A DNA stretch of 64,000 bases from Marvinbryantia formatexigens (lineage in GTDB: Bacteria > Bacillota > Clostridia > Oscillospirales > Ruminococcaceae). The stretch lies in contig JAETPU010000005.1 of assembly GCA_021771035.1 (NCBI GenBank), positions 124,001-188,000 of the forward strand. Reading direction: 5' to 3'. The translations under genes and the position numbers were made by a program. This document shows positions 44,327 to 51,196 of this stretch, piece by piece. The notes beneath the pieces are model-generated. The model was not told where the DNA came from, made no database searches, and saw only the letters and a list, made by a program, of their open reading frames with translations. Positions within the stretch are counted from its first letter, which is position 1. Each line of letters starts with the position of its first letter.

Positions 44327-44749
44327 CTAGGCCCATAACGCTTTCATCAAACTGGGGTAGCTGTCATCGATAATCTGAATACACCGAATCATCAATTCTG
44401 TACAGATTTCGCCTACATCATGGGTGCGGAAACAGGCGTCCATCTGGACGGTAACCGTGTTATCATCCACATCAAAATAAAATTTGGCAAAACGGTAATG
44501 GGCATTCAGGCCGTTCACGGCTTTGAGGATGGCTTCAGTTTTCCCCTCCGGCACTTTCACCACATTGAAGCATTGCAGGGAAACATCCTGGCTGTCAGTG
44601 CCGAAGAAAAACAGCATCTTGATAGGACTGATATTGTTACCGTCGAAACTTACAGAGACAACATCCTTACCGCTATCAGTGGTATCCTGCGAGAATTTGA
44701 TCTCTTTACTTTTCAACGCCTCGATAAATTGATGGGTGGAATCAATCAT
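44327..44749 (-). CDS. YbjN-like domain protein
   Basis: A 140-residue soluble protein resembling the YbjN/type III chaperone-like fold: VSVSFDGNNISPIKMLFFFG, then ILKAVNGLNAHYRFAKFYFDVDDNTVTVQMDACFR pieces, the usual alternation in which a strand with paired aromatic and acidic residues follows a helix. Such proteins are linked to signalling or chaperone roles without a defined reaction. The ATG has a perfect AAGGAGG box. Single gene. Confidence 0.7.
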   Translation of the reverse strand: MIDSTHQFIEALKSKEIKFSQDTTDSGKDVVSVSFDGNNISPIKMLFFFGTDSQDVSLQCFNVVKVPEGKTEAILKAVNGLNAHYRFAKFYFDVDDNTVTVQMDACFRTHDVGEICTELMIRCIQIIDDSYPSLMKALWA

Positions 44750-45282
44750 TTTAAAACCTCCTTTTTATGGCACCATACTGGAAACCGATATGCTGTGAGA
44801 TACGCCTAGGAGACGGGCAGGGAACTAAGGATGCGCTTATCCAAGCGCGGCCCATCCCTACTGTATTTGTGCTTGGACTTGCCCTTTGGAGTGAGGCTAT
44901 AATCCCGTGCCAAGGTCTGGAATATGGGATGCTTAGATTCTGCCTGCTTTAGGACGATATCGCATACTGGTATAATATTTATATAACACAAAACCATCGT
45001 TTTTTCAATCCCCGGATTTGTATAGTATGCTCGGGGCTTCGCTCAGTTACGGATGGGCCGTTTCATCGAAATATCATCGGTTCGAAAGCGTGCCGCCTTT
45101 CTGCAACCGGTGTCGGCTGGCATCGGGTTTATCGAACAATATTGTGGGCCCTTGAGGAGCGCCCGAGTCCCCTTGGCATTGACGGGAGGGGAGTGGCACC
45201 GGCAGAAAAGCCAGGCTGAGCGGCAACGGCAGAGCCAACGGGGAAAAACTGCGTGCCGGCTATAGTTTCTGTAAAGGATATC

Positions 45283-45312
45283 TTGACATCCGGGCAAAAT
45301 CTGTGTTAGGAT
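45283..45312 (+). promoter_or_regulatory. Promoter of the MATE gene
   Basis: TTGACA (45283-45288), 18-base spacer, TAGGAT (45307-45312); the leader is about 210 bases. Confidence 0.6.
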
Positions 45313-45319
45313 GATATTT

Positions 45320-45529
45320 GTCGTATAGTATCATTAATGAAGGTAAGGGAATGCGGTTCATCTGCCGGACAAAGTTGCCATAGGCTTGATTTTAGCGGCA
45401 CTCTTCCATTTGCGTGGGGGCGTGTTTTTTATTTTCTGTAAATTGGCTGGAAGAACTGCCGGAAAAGCCTTTGGCGGCACGTTGTGCTTGCGGTATTCCC
45501 GAGACTGTGAAAGAGGAGAGTGAAAAAGA
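45320..45529 (+). promoter_or_regulatory. Leader with internal terminator, candidate riboswitch or attenuator
   Basis: About 80 bases able to fold (GCCG at 45363 region with CGGC at 45396, inner GCC/GGC stems) run into an intrinsic terminator at 45399-45430, still 100 bases before the start codon. MATE exporters are often under such control. It does not match any riboswitch class I can recall with confidence. Confidence 0.5.
45399..45430 (+). terminator. Terminator inside the MATE leader
   Basis: Stem CACTCTTCCA (45399-45408) with TGGGGGCGTG (45415-45424), one mismatch and two G-U pairs, six-base loop, then TTTTTTATTTT. Confidence 0.65.
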
Positions 45530-46984
45530 ATGGCTGGAAAGTTATCGCGTTTTTTTGGGGCCCAGGATATGACAGTGGGCAGTCCGGTCACCAGGCTGGT
45601 GGAATTCTCCATCCCGCTTTTGATTGGAAACCTGGCCCAGCAGCTGTACAATACGGTTGACTCCATTGTGGTGGGCCAGTATGTGGGCGATGAAGCCCTG
45701 GCAGCCGTCGGCGCCAGCGGCCCGATTTTGAACCTGCTGCTGGTGTTGTTTATCGGTATTTCCGTGGGTGCCGGAATCATGGTGTCCCAGTATTTCGGCG
45801 CAAAACAGAGGGAACTGCTGTCCAATACGGTTGGAACCGTCATTACCCTGACCCTGTTGTCCTCTGTTTTCATCATGATTGTGGGCCCGCTGCTCACACA
45901 GCCCATGATGAGTATGCTCGGTACACCGGATGACATCTTTGAGATGGCCTGTACCTATATGAACATCGTCTTTATCGGAATTGCCGGAAACGCCTTTTAC
46001 AACATTCTTTCCGGTGTTCTGCGCGGCCTTGGGGATTCCACCATGCCGCTGGTTTTCCTGCTGCTGGCCTGCGGGCTCAACATTGTTTTGGATATCCTGT
46101 TTGTGGCACAGTTCCACTGGGGAGTTGCGGGCGTTGCCATCGCCACCATCATCGCCCAGACCATTTCCGCCGTCTGCTGCCTGGTACGGCTTGGGAAGAT
46201 GAAGGATGTCCTCACCATGGGCCTTCACACCATGAAGCTGCGCCGGGATCTGGTGGTTCAGCTCACCAAGCTGGGCCTGCCCTCCGGCATCAGCCAGGCT
46301 ATCTTCTCCATGGCTGCCCTTGTGGTACAGTCCCTCACCAACAGCTTCGGCACCGTTGTAATTGCCTGTTCCACTGTCGTGATGCGTGTGGACGGTTTTG
46401 CCATGATGCCCAACTTTACCTTTGGAACCGCTATGACTACCTTTGCCGGACAGAATATCGGCGCCGGGAAGGTGGAACGTGTGGAAGAGGGAACCCGCGA
46501 CGGGATGCGCATCGGGCTGATTGTGTCCGTTATTCTGGTTATCTGCATTCTGGTGTTCGGCGGCCCCTTGATGCATCTGTTCACCGGTACTCAGGAGGTT
46601 ATCGACCTGGGCGTTCGGATGATGCGGATTTTGGCGGTGGGCTATATCGCCATGGCTGTAACCCAGACGCTCTCCGGCGTGATGCGCGGTGCCGGCGACA
46701 CCATGACCCCCATGTGGATTTCCCTGGTGACTACGGTTATCATCCGTGTCCCCATTGCCTATGGGCTGGCATTCCTCACCCGCAGCGAGCAGAACCCTGT
46801 GGGATCCCCGGATTCCCTGTACATCTCCCTGCTGGTGTCCTGGGTGCTGGGCGCCCTGATTACGGTATTCTTCTACCGCAGAGGCAAATGGCGTCAAAAG
46901 GCCATTGTGACAGGCGCTGCCGCCGATGCGTCCTCGCAGGAGGAAACAGAAGAGCACAAGGAGCCCGCAGAGGTTCACGAATAA
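45530..46984 (+). CDS. MATE-family multidrug/cation efflux protein
   Basis: A 484-residue MATE transporter with 12 helices in two bundles of six (N-lobe helix LIGNLAQQLYNTVDSIVVGQYVG, repeat in the C-lobe at GFAMMPNFTFGTAMTTFAGQN). MATE pumps export drugs or metabolites using Na+ or H+. The C-terminus is an acidic soluble tail (EETEEHKEPAEVHE). The ATG follows AGAGGAGAG. The leader contains a terminator, hinting at regulation by an effector. A strong terminator follows. Confidence 0.95.
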   Translation: MAGKLSRFFGAQDMTVGSPVTRLVEFSIPLLIGNLAQQLYNTVDSIVVGQYVGDEALAAVGASGPILNLLLVLFIGISVGAGIMVSQYFGAKQRELLSNTVGTVITLTLLSSVFIMIVGPLLTQPMMSMLGTPDDIFEMACTYMNIVFIGIAGNAFYNILSGVLRGLGDSTMPLVFLLLACGLNIVLDILFVAQFHWGVAGVAIATIIAQTISAVCCLVRLGKMKDVLTMGLHTMKLRRDLVVQLTKLGLPSGISQAIFSMAALVVQSLTNSFGTVVIACSTVVMRVDGFAMMPNFTFGTAMTTFAGQNIGAGKVERVEEGTRDGMRIGLIVSVILVICILVFGGPLMHLFTGTQEVIDLGVRMMRILAVGYIAMAVTQTLSGVMRGAGDTMTPMWISLVTTVIIRVPIAYGLAFLTRSEQNPVGSPDSLYISLLVSWVLGALITVFFYRRGKWRQKAIVTGAAADASSQEETEEHKEPAEVHE

Positions 46985-46990
46985 TTGAAA

Positions 46991-47035
46991 ATCCCGGTGA
47001 CGGCACGGCTGTGGCGGCACCGGGATGTCTTTTTT
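46991..47035 (+). terminator. Terminator of the MATE gene
   Basis: Stem ATCCCGGTG (46991-46999) with CACCGGGAT (47018-47026), then GTCTTTTTT. Confidence 0.85.
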
Positions 47036-47367
47036 GATGTTCTCCCGAGTTATGGTAGTATCTATTTAGACAGCACTAAATGCTAAACCCGCATCAACTG
47101 ATTGAGTGCTGAAAATTTCCATGAAGGGGGTGTTCCCAAAGAGGGGTTCTCCCCTCTTTGGCGAATCTTTGCCTACTTTCTGTTCGGCAGAAAGTAGGTG
47201 CTCCGCGGCACAGCGGTTTGGGTGGGAAATTGGATGGTATTCCGTATGGGTGGCAAAATCTCCATTTTTGAATATTAAAAAAGAATATCCCTTCTAATTT
47301 TGCATCAAGAGAACCGAGGGGTTTTTTACCCATGAAAACTGTCGTCCAATTTCTTCCCAAAGCCCTG

Positions 47368-47450
47368 CCGCCGGGATGCGGGTATTTCATTCTTGGCCTA
47401 GTAGTACGGCATCCCTAATAAGAATTGAAACAAGTTTCAATTCTCCGTAG
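47368..47450 (+). repeat. Palindromic intergenic repeat, copy 3
   Basis: Shares the GCCGGGATGCG start, ACGGCATCCCTAATAAGAAT, the palindrome around GAAACAAGTTTC and the CGTAG end with the copies at 38703 and 38881, with a divergent middle. TTGCGCAAACACTACAAAGC (47467-47486) continues the similarity, and 24 bases later a truncated gene tail begins. Confidence 0.75.
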
Positions 47451-47513
47451 TTTATTCCAGCGGAAATTGCGCAAACACTACAAAGCAAGGGGCCTTGCCC
47501 CTAGCTTTGATGA

Positions 47514-47594
47514 ACCTGTGATGGGCTGGAAATCACCCTCGGCGAATTCTTCAGCACTCCTGAATTTGACGCTTTGGAGCAGGAGATCCGGTGA
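47514..47594 (+). pseudogene. 3' fragment of an XRE-type regulator gene
   Basis: The frame reads TCDGLEITLGEFF then STPEFDALEQEIR and a stop. This matches the usual last helix and tail of XRE/Cro-type helix-turn-helix regulators in Clostridia (ICxGLGITLGEFF...). Upstream the frame is closed at once by a stop, and the DNA there is the palindromic repeat, so all but the last 26 codons are gone. Identified by pattern, not by search. Confidence 0.65.
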
Positions 47595-47640
47595 GCAGCC
47601 TTTTCAATCCGGCGGAAGGACGCCAGGATTCCAATTCTAT

Positions 47641-47770
47641 ATGGTACAATGTTCACGCAGGGCGTGAACCTGCAATCATCAAAGATGATTGAGGGAGTTT
47701 TGCTCACCGGACTGAAGGTGTGGGCGGTGTTTGGTGAAGCCAGAGTGCAAAACGACCCGACTGGTTCTAA
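47641..47770 (-). repeat. Multi-hairpin intergenic repeat, copy 3
   Basis: In reverse orientation: TTAGAACCAGTCGGG start, CACCG/CGGTG-type hairpin, AGCAAAACTCC constant block, CAATCATC/GATGATTG hairpin, TTCACGC/GCGTGAA hairpin and an ATTGTACCAT end. It has the optional extra hairpin also seen at 50614-50740; its first hairpin (CTGGCTTCACC) is degenerate. Confidence 0.72.
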
Positions 47771-47780
47771 AATTATGGTA

Positions 47781-47817
47781 AAACAGAGGCACCGGTTGCT
47801 CACCGGTACCTCTGTTT
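47781..47817 (-). terminator. Terminator of the 47847-48680 gene
   Basis: Stem AAACAGAGGCACCGGT (47781-47796) with ACCGGTACCTCTGTTT (47802-47817), one mismatch; T-run on the minus strand. Confidence 0.8.
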
Positions 47818-47846
47818 TGGTAACATGAGAAAACTGGCTCGATGGT

Positions 47847-48680
47847 TTAGGGAACGCACTTTTTGCAGGGCGTTTTTCCAGCACGCTGGGCCTCTTCCAG
47901 AGTGGCGGCCTGAGAATTTTTTCCGCCGCAGGAGGCGCTGTAGTGGTAGCGTTTTCCGCTTGGCGTCACATAGACGGTGTTTGGAATGCCGTCCTGGGTA
48001 CCGGTTGTGGAGGAGGAACTCACCGAGGACGATTCCCCACGTTCCTGTACCGTGATGGTCAGGGTATTGGAGCTGGTTTCCCCGCCGCCATAGCTCACCC
48101 TGAGCTGGGATTCCCCAGTGCTCACCGCCTTTACTTGAAATACGAGCAGGCAGCGGTCCTCCTGTGGGGTAAACGCAAGCTCGCCCACCTGCAATACCTC
48201 GGGGTTGGAGTTGAGTACCTGGATTTCCTGTTGAGGCACATCCGCCGGGGTGATGGGGACAGTGATTTCCAGGCGGTCGCCTACGTTCTGAGTCCGCTGT
48301 TCCTGGCTGAAAAGCCCGATTTCGCACAGCGGGAGAACCTGTGCCTGGGAAGGGAGCTGGGAGGGCGCAGGCTCCCCGGAGGGTTGAGACCCGGTCGGCA
48401 ATGAGAACACCTTCTGTGGCTGGGATGCCTCAAAGGGCTTCCAGGGGATGGCTGCCGCCGCGCCAATCCAAACGAGGAGACATAGGATAGCCGTTATACC
48501 AGGAACCGTCCCCGGGCGTTTTTTCAGAATAGAGCCGAATGGGAACTGAATTGGATTGGACAAGGTACGGGGCTTTTGTTTTGGCTGGGAGGCCGCTGCG
48601 GAGGCGGCGGACGCCGGCGCCCCGCTGGGGATGCCGCACCGGCTCTGGGGATCCTGCCGAAAAGGGTTTTGCCTGGCCAT
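47847..48680 (-). CDS. Membrane protein with C-terminal Cys-His domain
   Basis: A 277-residue protein. The cytosolic N-terminal 55 residues are Pro/Ser/Ala-rich and basic, one helix follows (about 59-78, VPGITAILCLLVWIGAAAA), and then an extracytoplasmic part: a linker, a beta-sandwich-like region (LEITVPITPADVPQQEIQVL...), a serine-rich spacer and a C-terminal VYVTPSGKRYHYSASCGG...TPCKKCVP. That last motif (YHxxxC then CxxC) is a small metal-binding domain found at the ends of surface nucleases and other envelope proteins. Function unknown. GGGAGG precedes the ATG. Confidence 0.75.
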   Translation of the reverse strand: MARQNPFRQDPQSRCGIPSGAPASAASAAASQPKQKPRTLSNPIQFPFGSILKKRPGTVPGITAILCLLVWIGAAAAIPWKPFEASQPQKVFSLPTGSQPSGEPAPSQLPSQAQVLPLCEIGLFSQEQRTQNVGDRLEITVPITPADVPQQEIQVLNSNPEVLQVGELAFTPQEDRCLLVFQVKAVSTGESQLRVSYGGGETSSNTLTITVQERGESSSVSSSSTTGTQDGIPNTVYVTPSGKRYHYSASCGGKNSQAATLEEAQRAGKTPCKKCVP

Positions 48681-49029
48681 TCCTCATACCTCCCAGCATT
48701 TTTGAATCGGGACTCCGGATTTTATGAAAGAAGCAGAATCGGTGGTGCCGCCTCAAAGGGCTTTTCTGGGCCGTTACAGATACCGGCGGCTGGATGCGGG
48801 ATGGAATAACCCGGATCCGTATGCTTGCGCACAGACAGCCCGTTCTGGCTGGCGGCCCGGCACTCCGGACGGTGTCGGCTGCTTGCACTGCGGCGGGCCG
48901 GAAACCATAATAAAATAGCCGACGCCCTGGCAATATCCGCCGTTGGGAGCGGAATCTGGCCCAAATGCCAATGCAGCTGTCAACCGTTTAAGAATAGAGA
49001 TAGATTTGGTAAATATTTCTTATGTGTAT

Positions 49030-49058
49030 ATTATAACAATCCTGGGATTATAATGCAA
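49030..49058 (-). promoter_or_regulatory. Promoter of the Cys-His membrane protein gene
   Basis: Minus strand TTGCAT (49053-49058), 17-base spacer, TATAAT (49030-49035). The leader to 48680 would be about 340 bases. Confidence 0.6.
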
Positions 49059-49264
49059 GAAACGGCTTTTTATCACGGGAATAAAAGCCGAACATTGCCG
49101 ACAGGCACACGCTGTCCGCAGCCTGAAGCCGTGGATCCTCTGCTTCAGGCGTGGGCCAAGGCTTGGGAAATCGCCCGGCGCCTGCTGAAAACCCATATGT
49201 ACGCGGCATTTCGGGGACACGGCTCTCCAATGGGCGCAGCCGGTGCTGTGCTGGGAAATAGATT

Positions 49265-49301
49265 CAGGGCCGTGAGAGCGCTGGCAGCTCTCACGGCCCT
49301 G
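49265..49301 (-). terminator. Terminator of rfbB
   Basis: Perfect 15-base stem CAGGGCCGTGAGAGC (49265-49279) with 49287-49301, 18 bases past the stop; T-tract on the minus strand is poor. Confidence 0.7.
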
Positions 49302-49319
49302 ATGGTTCACTGTCCCTGG

Positions 49320-50342
49320 CTACTGGCGCAGGGAAGCGTTTTTGACCCAATCCATATGTTCCAGATACCACTGGATAGTGTGGGATAATCCCTCTTCAAA
49401 GCTTACCAGGGGATGCCATCCCAGCTGCGAGGAGAGCTTGCCGCTGTCAATGGCATAGCGGAAATCATGCCCGGGCCTGTCCGCAACATGGGTGATAAGG
49501 CTCAGTGGGCGTCCCAGCTGCTTGAGGATCAGACGGACAATCTGCAGGTTGGGGCACTCGCTGCTGGCTCCCACATTGTAGATTTCCCCGGCATTGCCAT
49601 TCATCAGCACGGCCTCGATGGCCCGGCAGTGATCCTCCACATAAATCCAGTCCCGCACCTGCTGCCCGCTGCCGTAGATGGGCAGCGGCTTATTTTGTAA
49701 CGCGCGCTCAATCATCAGGGGAATGAGCTTTTCCGGGAATTGGTATGGCCCGTAGTTGTTGGAGCAGCGGGTGATATTCACAGGCATCCCATAGGTGGTG
49801 TGGTAGGCCAGAACCAGCAGATCCGCCGAGGCCTTGGAGGCGGAATAGGGGCTGCTGGGCGCCAGGGGGGAGTTTTCCGTGAAATATCCCGATGCTCCCA
49901 GGGAACCGTAGACCTCGTCTGTGGAGATCTGTAAAAACCGGACCCCCTCCCGGTACTCCCGGCAGTGGGGATCCTCGGGAGCGCTGCTCCAGAACCGGCG
50001 GGCGGTCTCCAAAAGAGTGTGGGCGCCCAGCACATTGGTGGAGAGAAATACCTGCGGCTGGGAAATGCTGCGATCCACGTGGCTTTCGGCGGCAAAGTTC
50101 ACCACCGTGTCAAACTGATATTCCGAAAACAGGCGCTCTATCAGCGCGGCGTCCCGGATATCCCCTTGAATAAAGGTATAGCGGGTATCGCCCTGGATGT
50201 CCGCAAGGTTCTGCGGGTTCCCTGCATAGGTAAGCAGATCCAGGTTGACAAGCGCCAGGGGTGCGCTGCGCTTTTCTAACAGATACCGGATAAAATTCGA
50301 GCCGATAAACCCGGCTCCGCCGGTGATGAGAATTCGCTGCAT
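49320..50342 (-). CDS. rfbB: dTDP-glucose 4,6-dehydratase
   Basis: A 340-residue short-chain dehydrogenase/reductase of the extended RmlB type, making dTDP-4-keto-6-deoxyglucose for rhamnose and other deoxysugars. NAD site ITGGAGFIGSNF; catalytic ISTDEVYGS (Thr-Asp-Glu) and SPYSASKASAD (Tyr-x3-Lys). GDTRYTFIQGDIRD and RVRDWIYVEDH-like QQVRDWIYVEDHCRA are typical. rmlA, rmlC and rmlD are not beside it, so the pathway is completed elsewhere. Two tandem repeat elements (50492-50740) lie in its upstream region. Confidence 0.96.
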   Translation of the reverse strand: MQRILITGGAGFIGSNFIRYLLEKRSAPLALVNLDLLTYAGNPQNLADIQGDTRYTFIQGDIRDAALIERLFSEYQFDTVVNFAAESHVDRSISQPQVFLSTNVLGAHTLLETARRFWSSAPEDPHCREYREGVRFLQISTDEVYGSLGASGYFTENSPLAPSSPYSASKASADLLVLAYHTTYGMPVNITRCSNNYGPYQFPEKLIPLMIERALQNKPLPIYGSGQQVRDWIYVEDHCRAIEAVLMNGNAGEIYNVGASSECPNLQIVRLILKQLGRPLSLITHVADRPGHDFRYAIDSGKLSSQLGWHPLVSFEEGLSHTIQWYLEHMDWVKNASLRQ

Positions 50343-50491
50343 GGTTTCGGCTTCCTTTCTTTACATTAGATTTGAGAGGACAAAAATTCCTGAGCCATGA
50401 TGAAAGCGATCGGTTGTATTCATGCGGGCTGGAACTGGCTGGGACGCCTATGGATCCGGCACCAGCGAAATACCGTCCGCCGTTTGACCGG

Positions 50492-50602
50492 TTCTAGAAC
50501 TAACCGGGATATTTTGCGGTTCAGCCTTAGCTGAATGTCAGCCGCTGTTGACCGGCAAGCAAAACTCCGATATGTTCACGCCCAGCGTGAACATTGTACC
50601 AC
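50492..50602 (+). repeat. Multi-hairpin intergenic repeat, copy 4
   Basis: TCTAGAACTAACCGGGATAT start, GGTTCAGCCTTAGCTGAA hairpin, GCCG/CGGC hairpin, AGCAAAACTCC constant block, GTTCACGC/GCGTGAAC hairpin and ATTGTACCACAA end. Directly followed by copy 5 in the same orientation. Confidence 0.78.
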
Positions 50603-50613
50603 AACGGGGCCTG

Positions 50614-50740
50614 CACAAAACTGGGATATTTTGCGGTTTGGCCTTGCCAAACACCGGCCATGCTTTCAGGCCGGTGAGCGAAACTCCCCCAATCATCCTC
50701 GATGATTGGATATTCACATTCCACGCGAATATTGTATCAT
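50614..50740 (+). repeat. Multi-hairpin intergenic repeat, copy 5
   Basis: CTGGGATATTTTGCG start, GTTTGGCCTTGCCAAAC hairpin, ACCGGCC/GGCCGGT hairpin, AGCGAAACTCC block, CAATCATC/GATGATTG hairpin, ATTCACATTCCACGCGAAT hairpin and an ATTGTATCAT end. Best match to copy 2 in its first half and to copy 3 in its extra hairpin. Confidence 0.8.
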
Positions 50741-51115
50741 AAAAATCCAGATACAGCCATCCATCCCCAGCTGCTTCTTGCTTTTGTCCATACCCGCGCT
50801 GCTGGAATATCCGGGGGGATGTGTCAGGGAATTTCCGCACTGCGGCAGTGAAAGCAAAGCCTCAATGCCTCTGCTGCACAAAGCGTACCCCATAGCGCCT
50901 CGATGGGAGCTATCGCAGTTTCTGCGTAACCAGTGCTCTTTGTGTCCGTCCGCTTTTTGCCGGAGCGTCAGTTTTCGTCAGATTGGAATTGGCCCCAGCC
51001 GGGTTTTGAGGAGAAATCGGGAGGGAAAACAGGAGGAGAATCCCTATTGCGAACACGTATGTCCGCCAGCGGAGGGCTGTTCGGTTCTGCCGGAAAAACG
51101 GCCCGATTTTTTACA

Positions 51116-51143
51116 TTGACAGGGCAAAAGATTGTAGTATAAT
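51116..51143 (+). promoter_or_regulatory. Promoter of the PLP enzyme gene
   Basis: TTGACA (51116-51121), 16-base spacer, TATAAT (51138-51143), about 50 bases before the start; both hexamers are consensus. Confidence 0.8.
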
Positions 51144-51196
51144 GGAGGAAAAATGGGACGGTATCCAAAATAACAGCCGTTTCGCGGAGGGTATTT

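Larger units (their letters stand above)
44750..45529. other. 0.78 kb gap before the MATE gene
   Basis: Holds the leader of the YbjN-like gene, a plus-strand TGGTATAAT near 44969-44977 with no gene behind it, and the MATE promoter and leader (45283-45529). A minus-strand frame at 44806-44997 (ends ...LARDYSLTPKGKSKHKYSRD) has odd codon content and may be a gene remnant, but I cannot name it. Confidence 0.5.
46985..47846. other. 0.86 kb repeat-rich gap
   Basis: Contains the MATE terminator, hairpins CCAAAGAGGGG/CCCCTCTTTGG (about 47138-47163) and CCTACTTTCTG/CAGAAAGTAGG (about 47171-47197), the third palindromic repeat, a truncated XRE-type tail, repeat copy 3, and the terminator of the next minus-strand gene. 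Confidence 0.6.
48681..49319. other. 0.64 kb gap
   Basis: Holds the promoter at 49030-49058 with a 340-base leader for the Cys-His membrane protein, and the rfbB terminator at 49265-49301. No gene seen. Confidence 0.5.
50343..51196. other. 0.85 kb gap with tandem repeats
   Basis: Contains repeat copies 4 and 5 and, at the far end, the promoter of the PLP enzyme gene. The 50750-51110 stretch shows no gene I can support. Confidence 0.55.

Noticed and set aside
44806-44997. 63-codon minus-strand frame with a KGKSKHKYSRD stretch
   Set aside because: It looked like a possible transposase or replication-gene remnant, but I could not place it and there is no start signal.
45320-45400. Possible cobalamin riboswitch in the MATE leader (AAGGGAATGCGG)
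   Set aside because: The AGGGAA start resembles the class, but the expected GGTGAAATCC-like and CCACTGT elements are missing.
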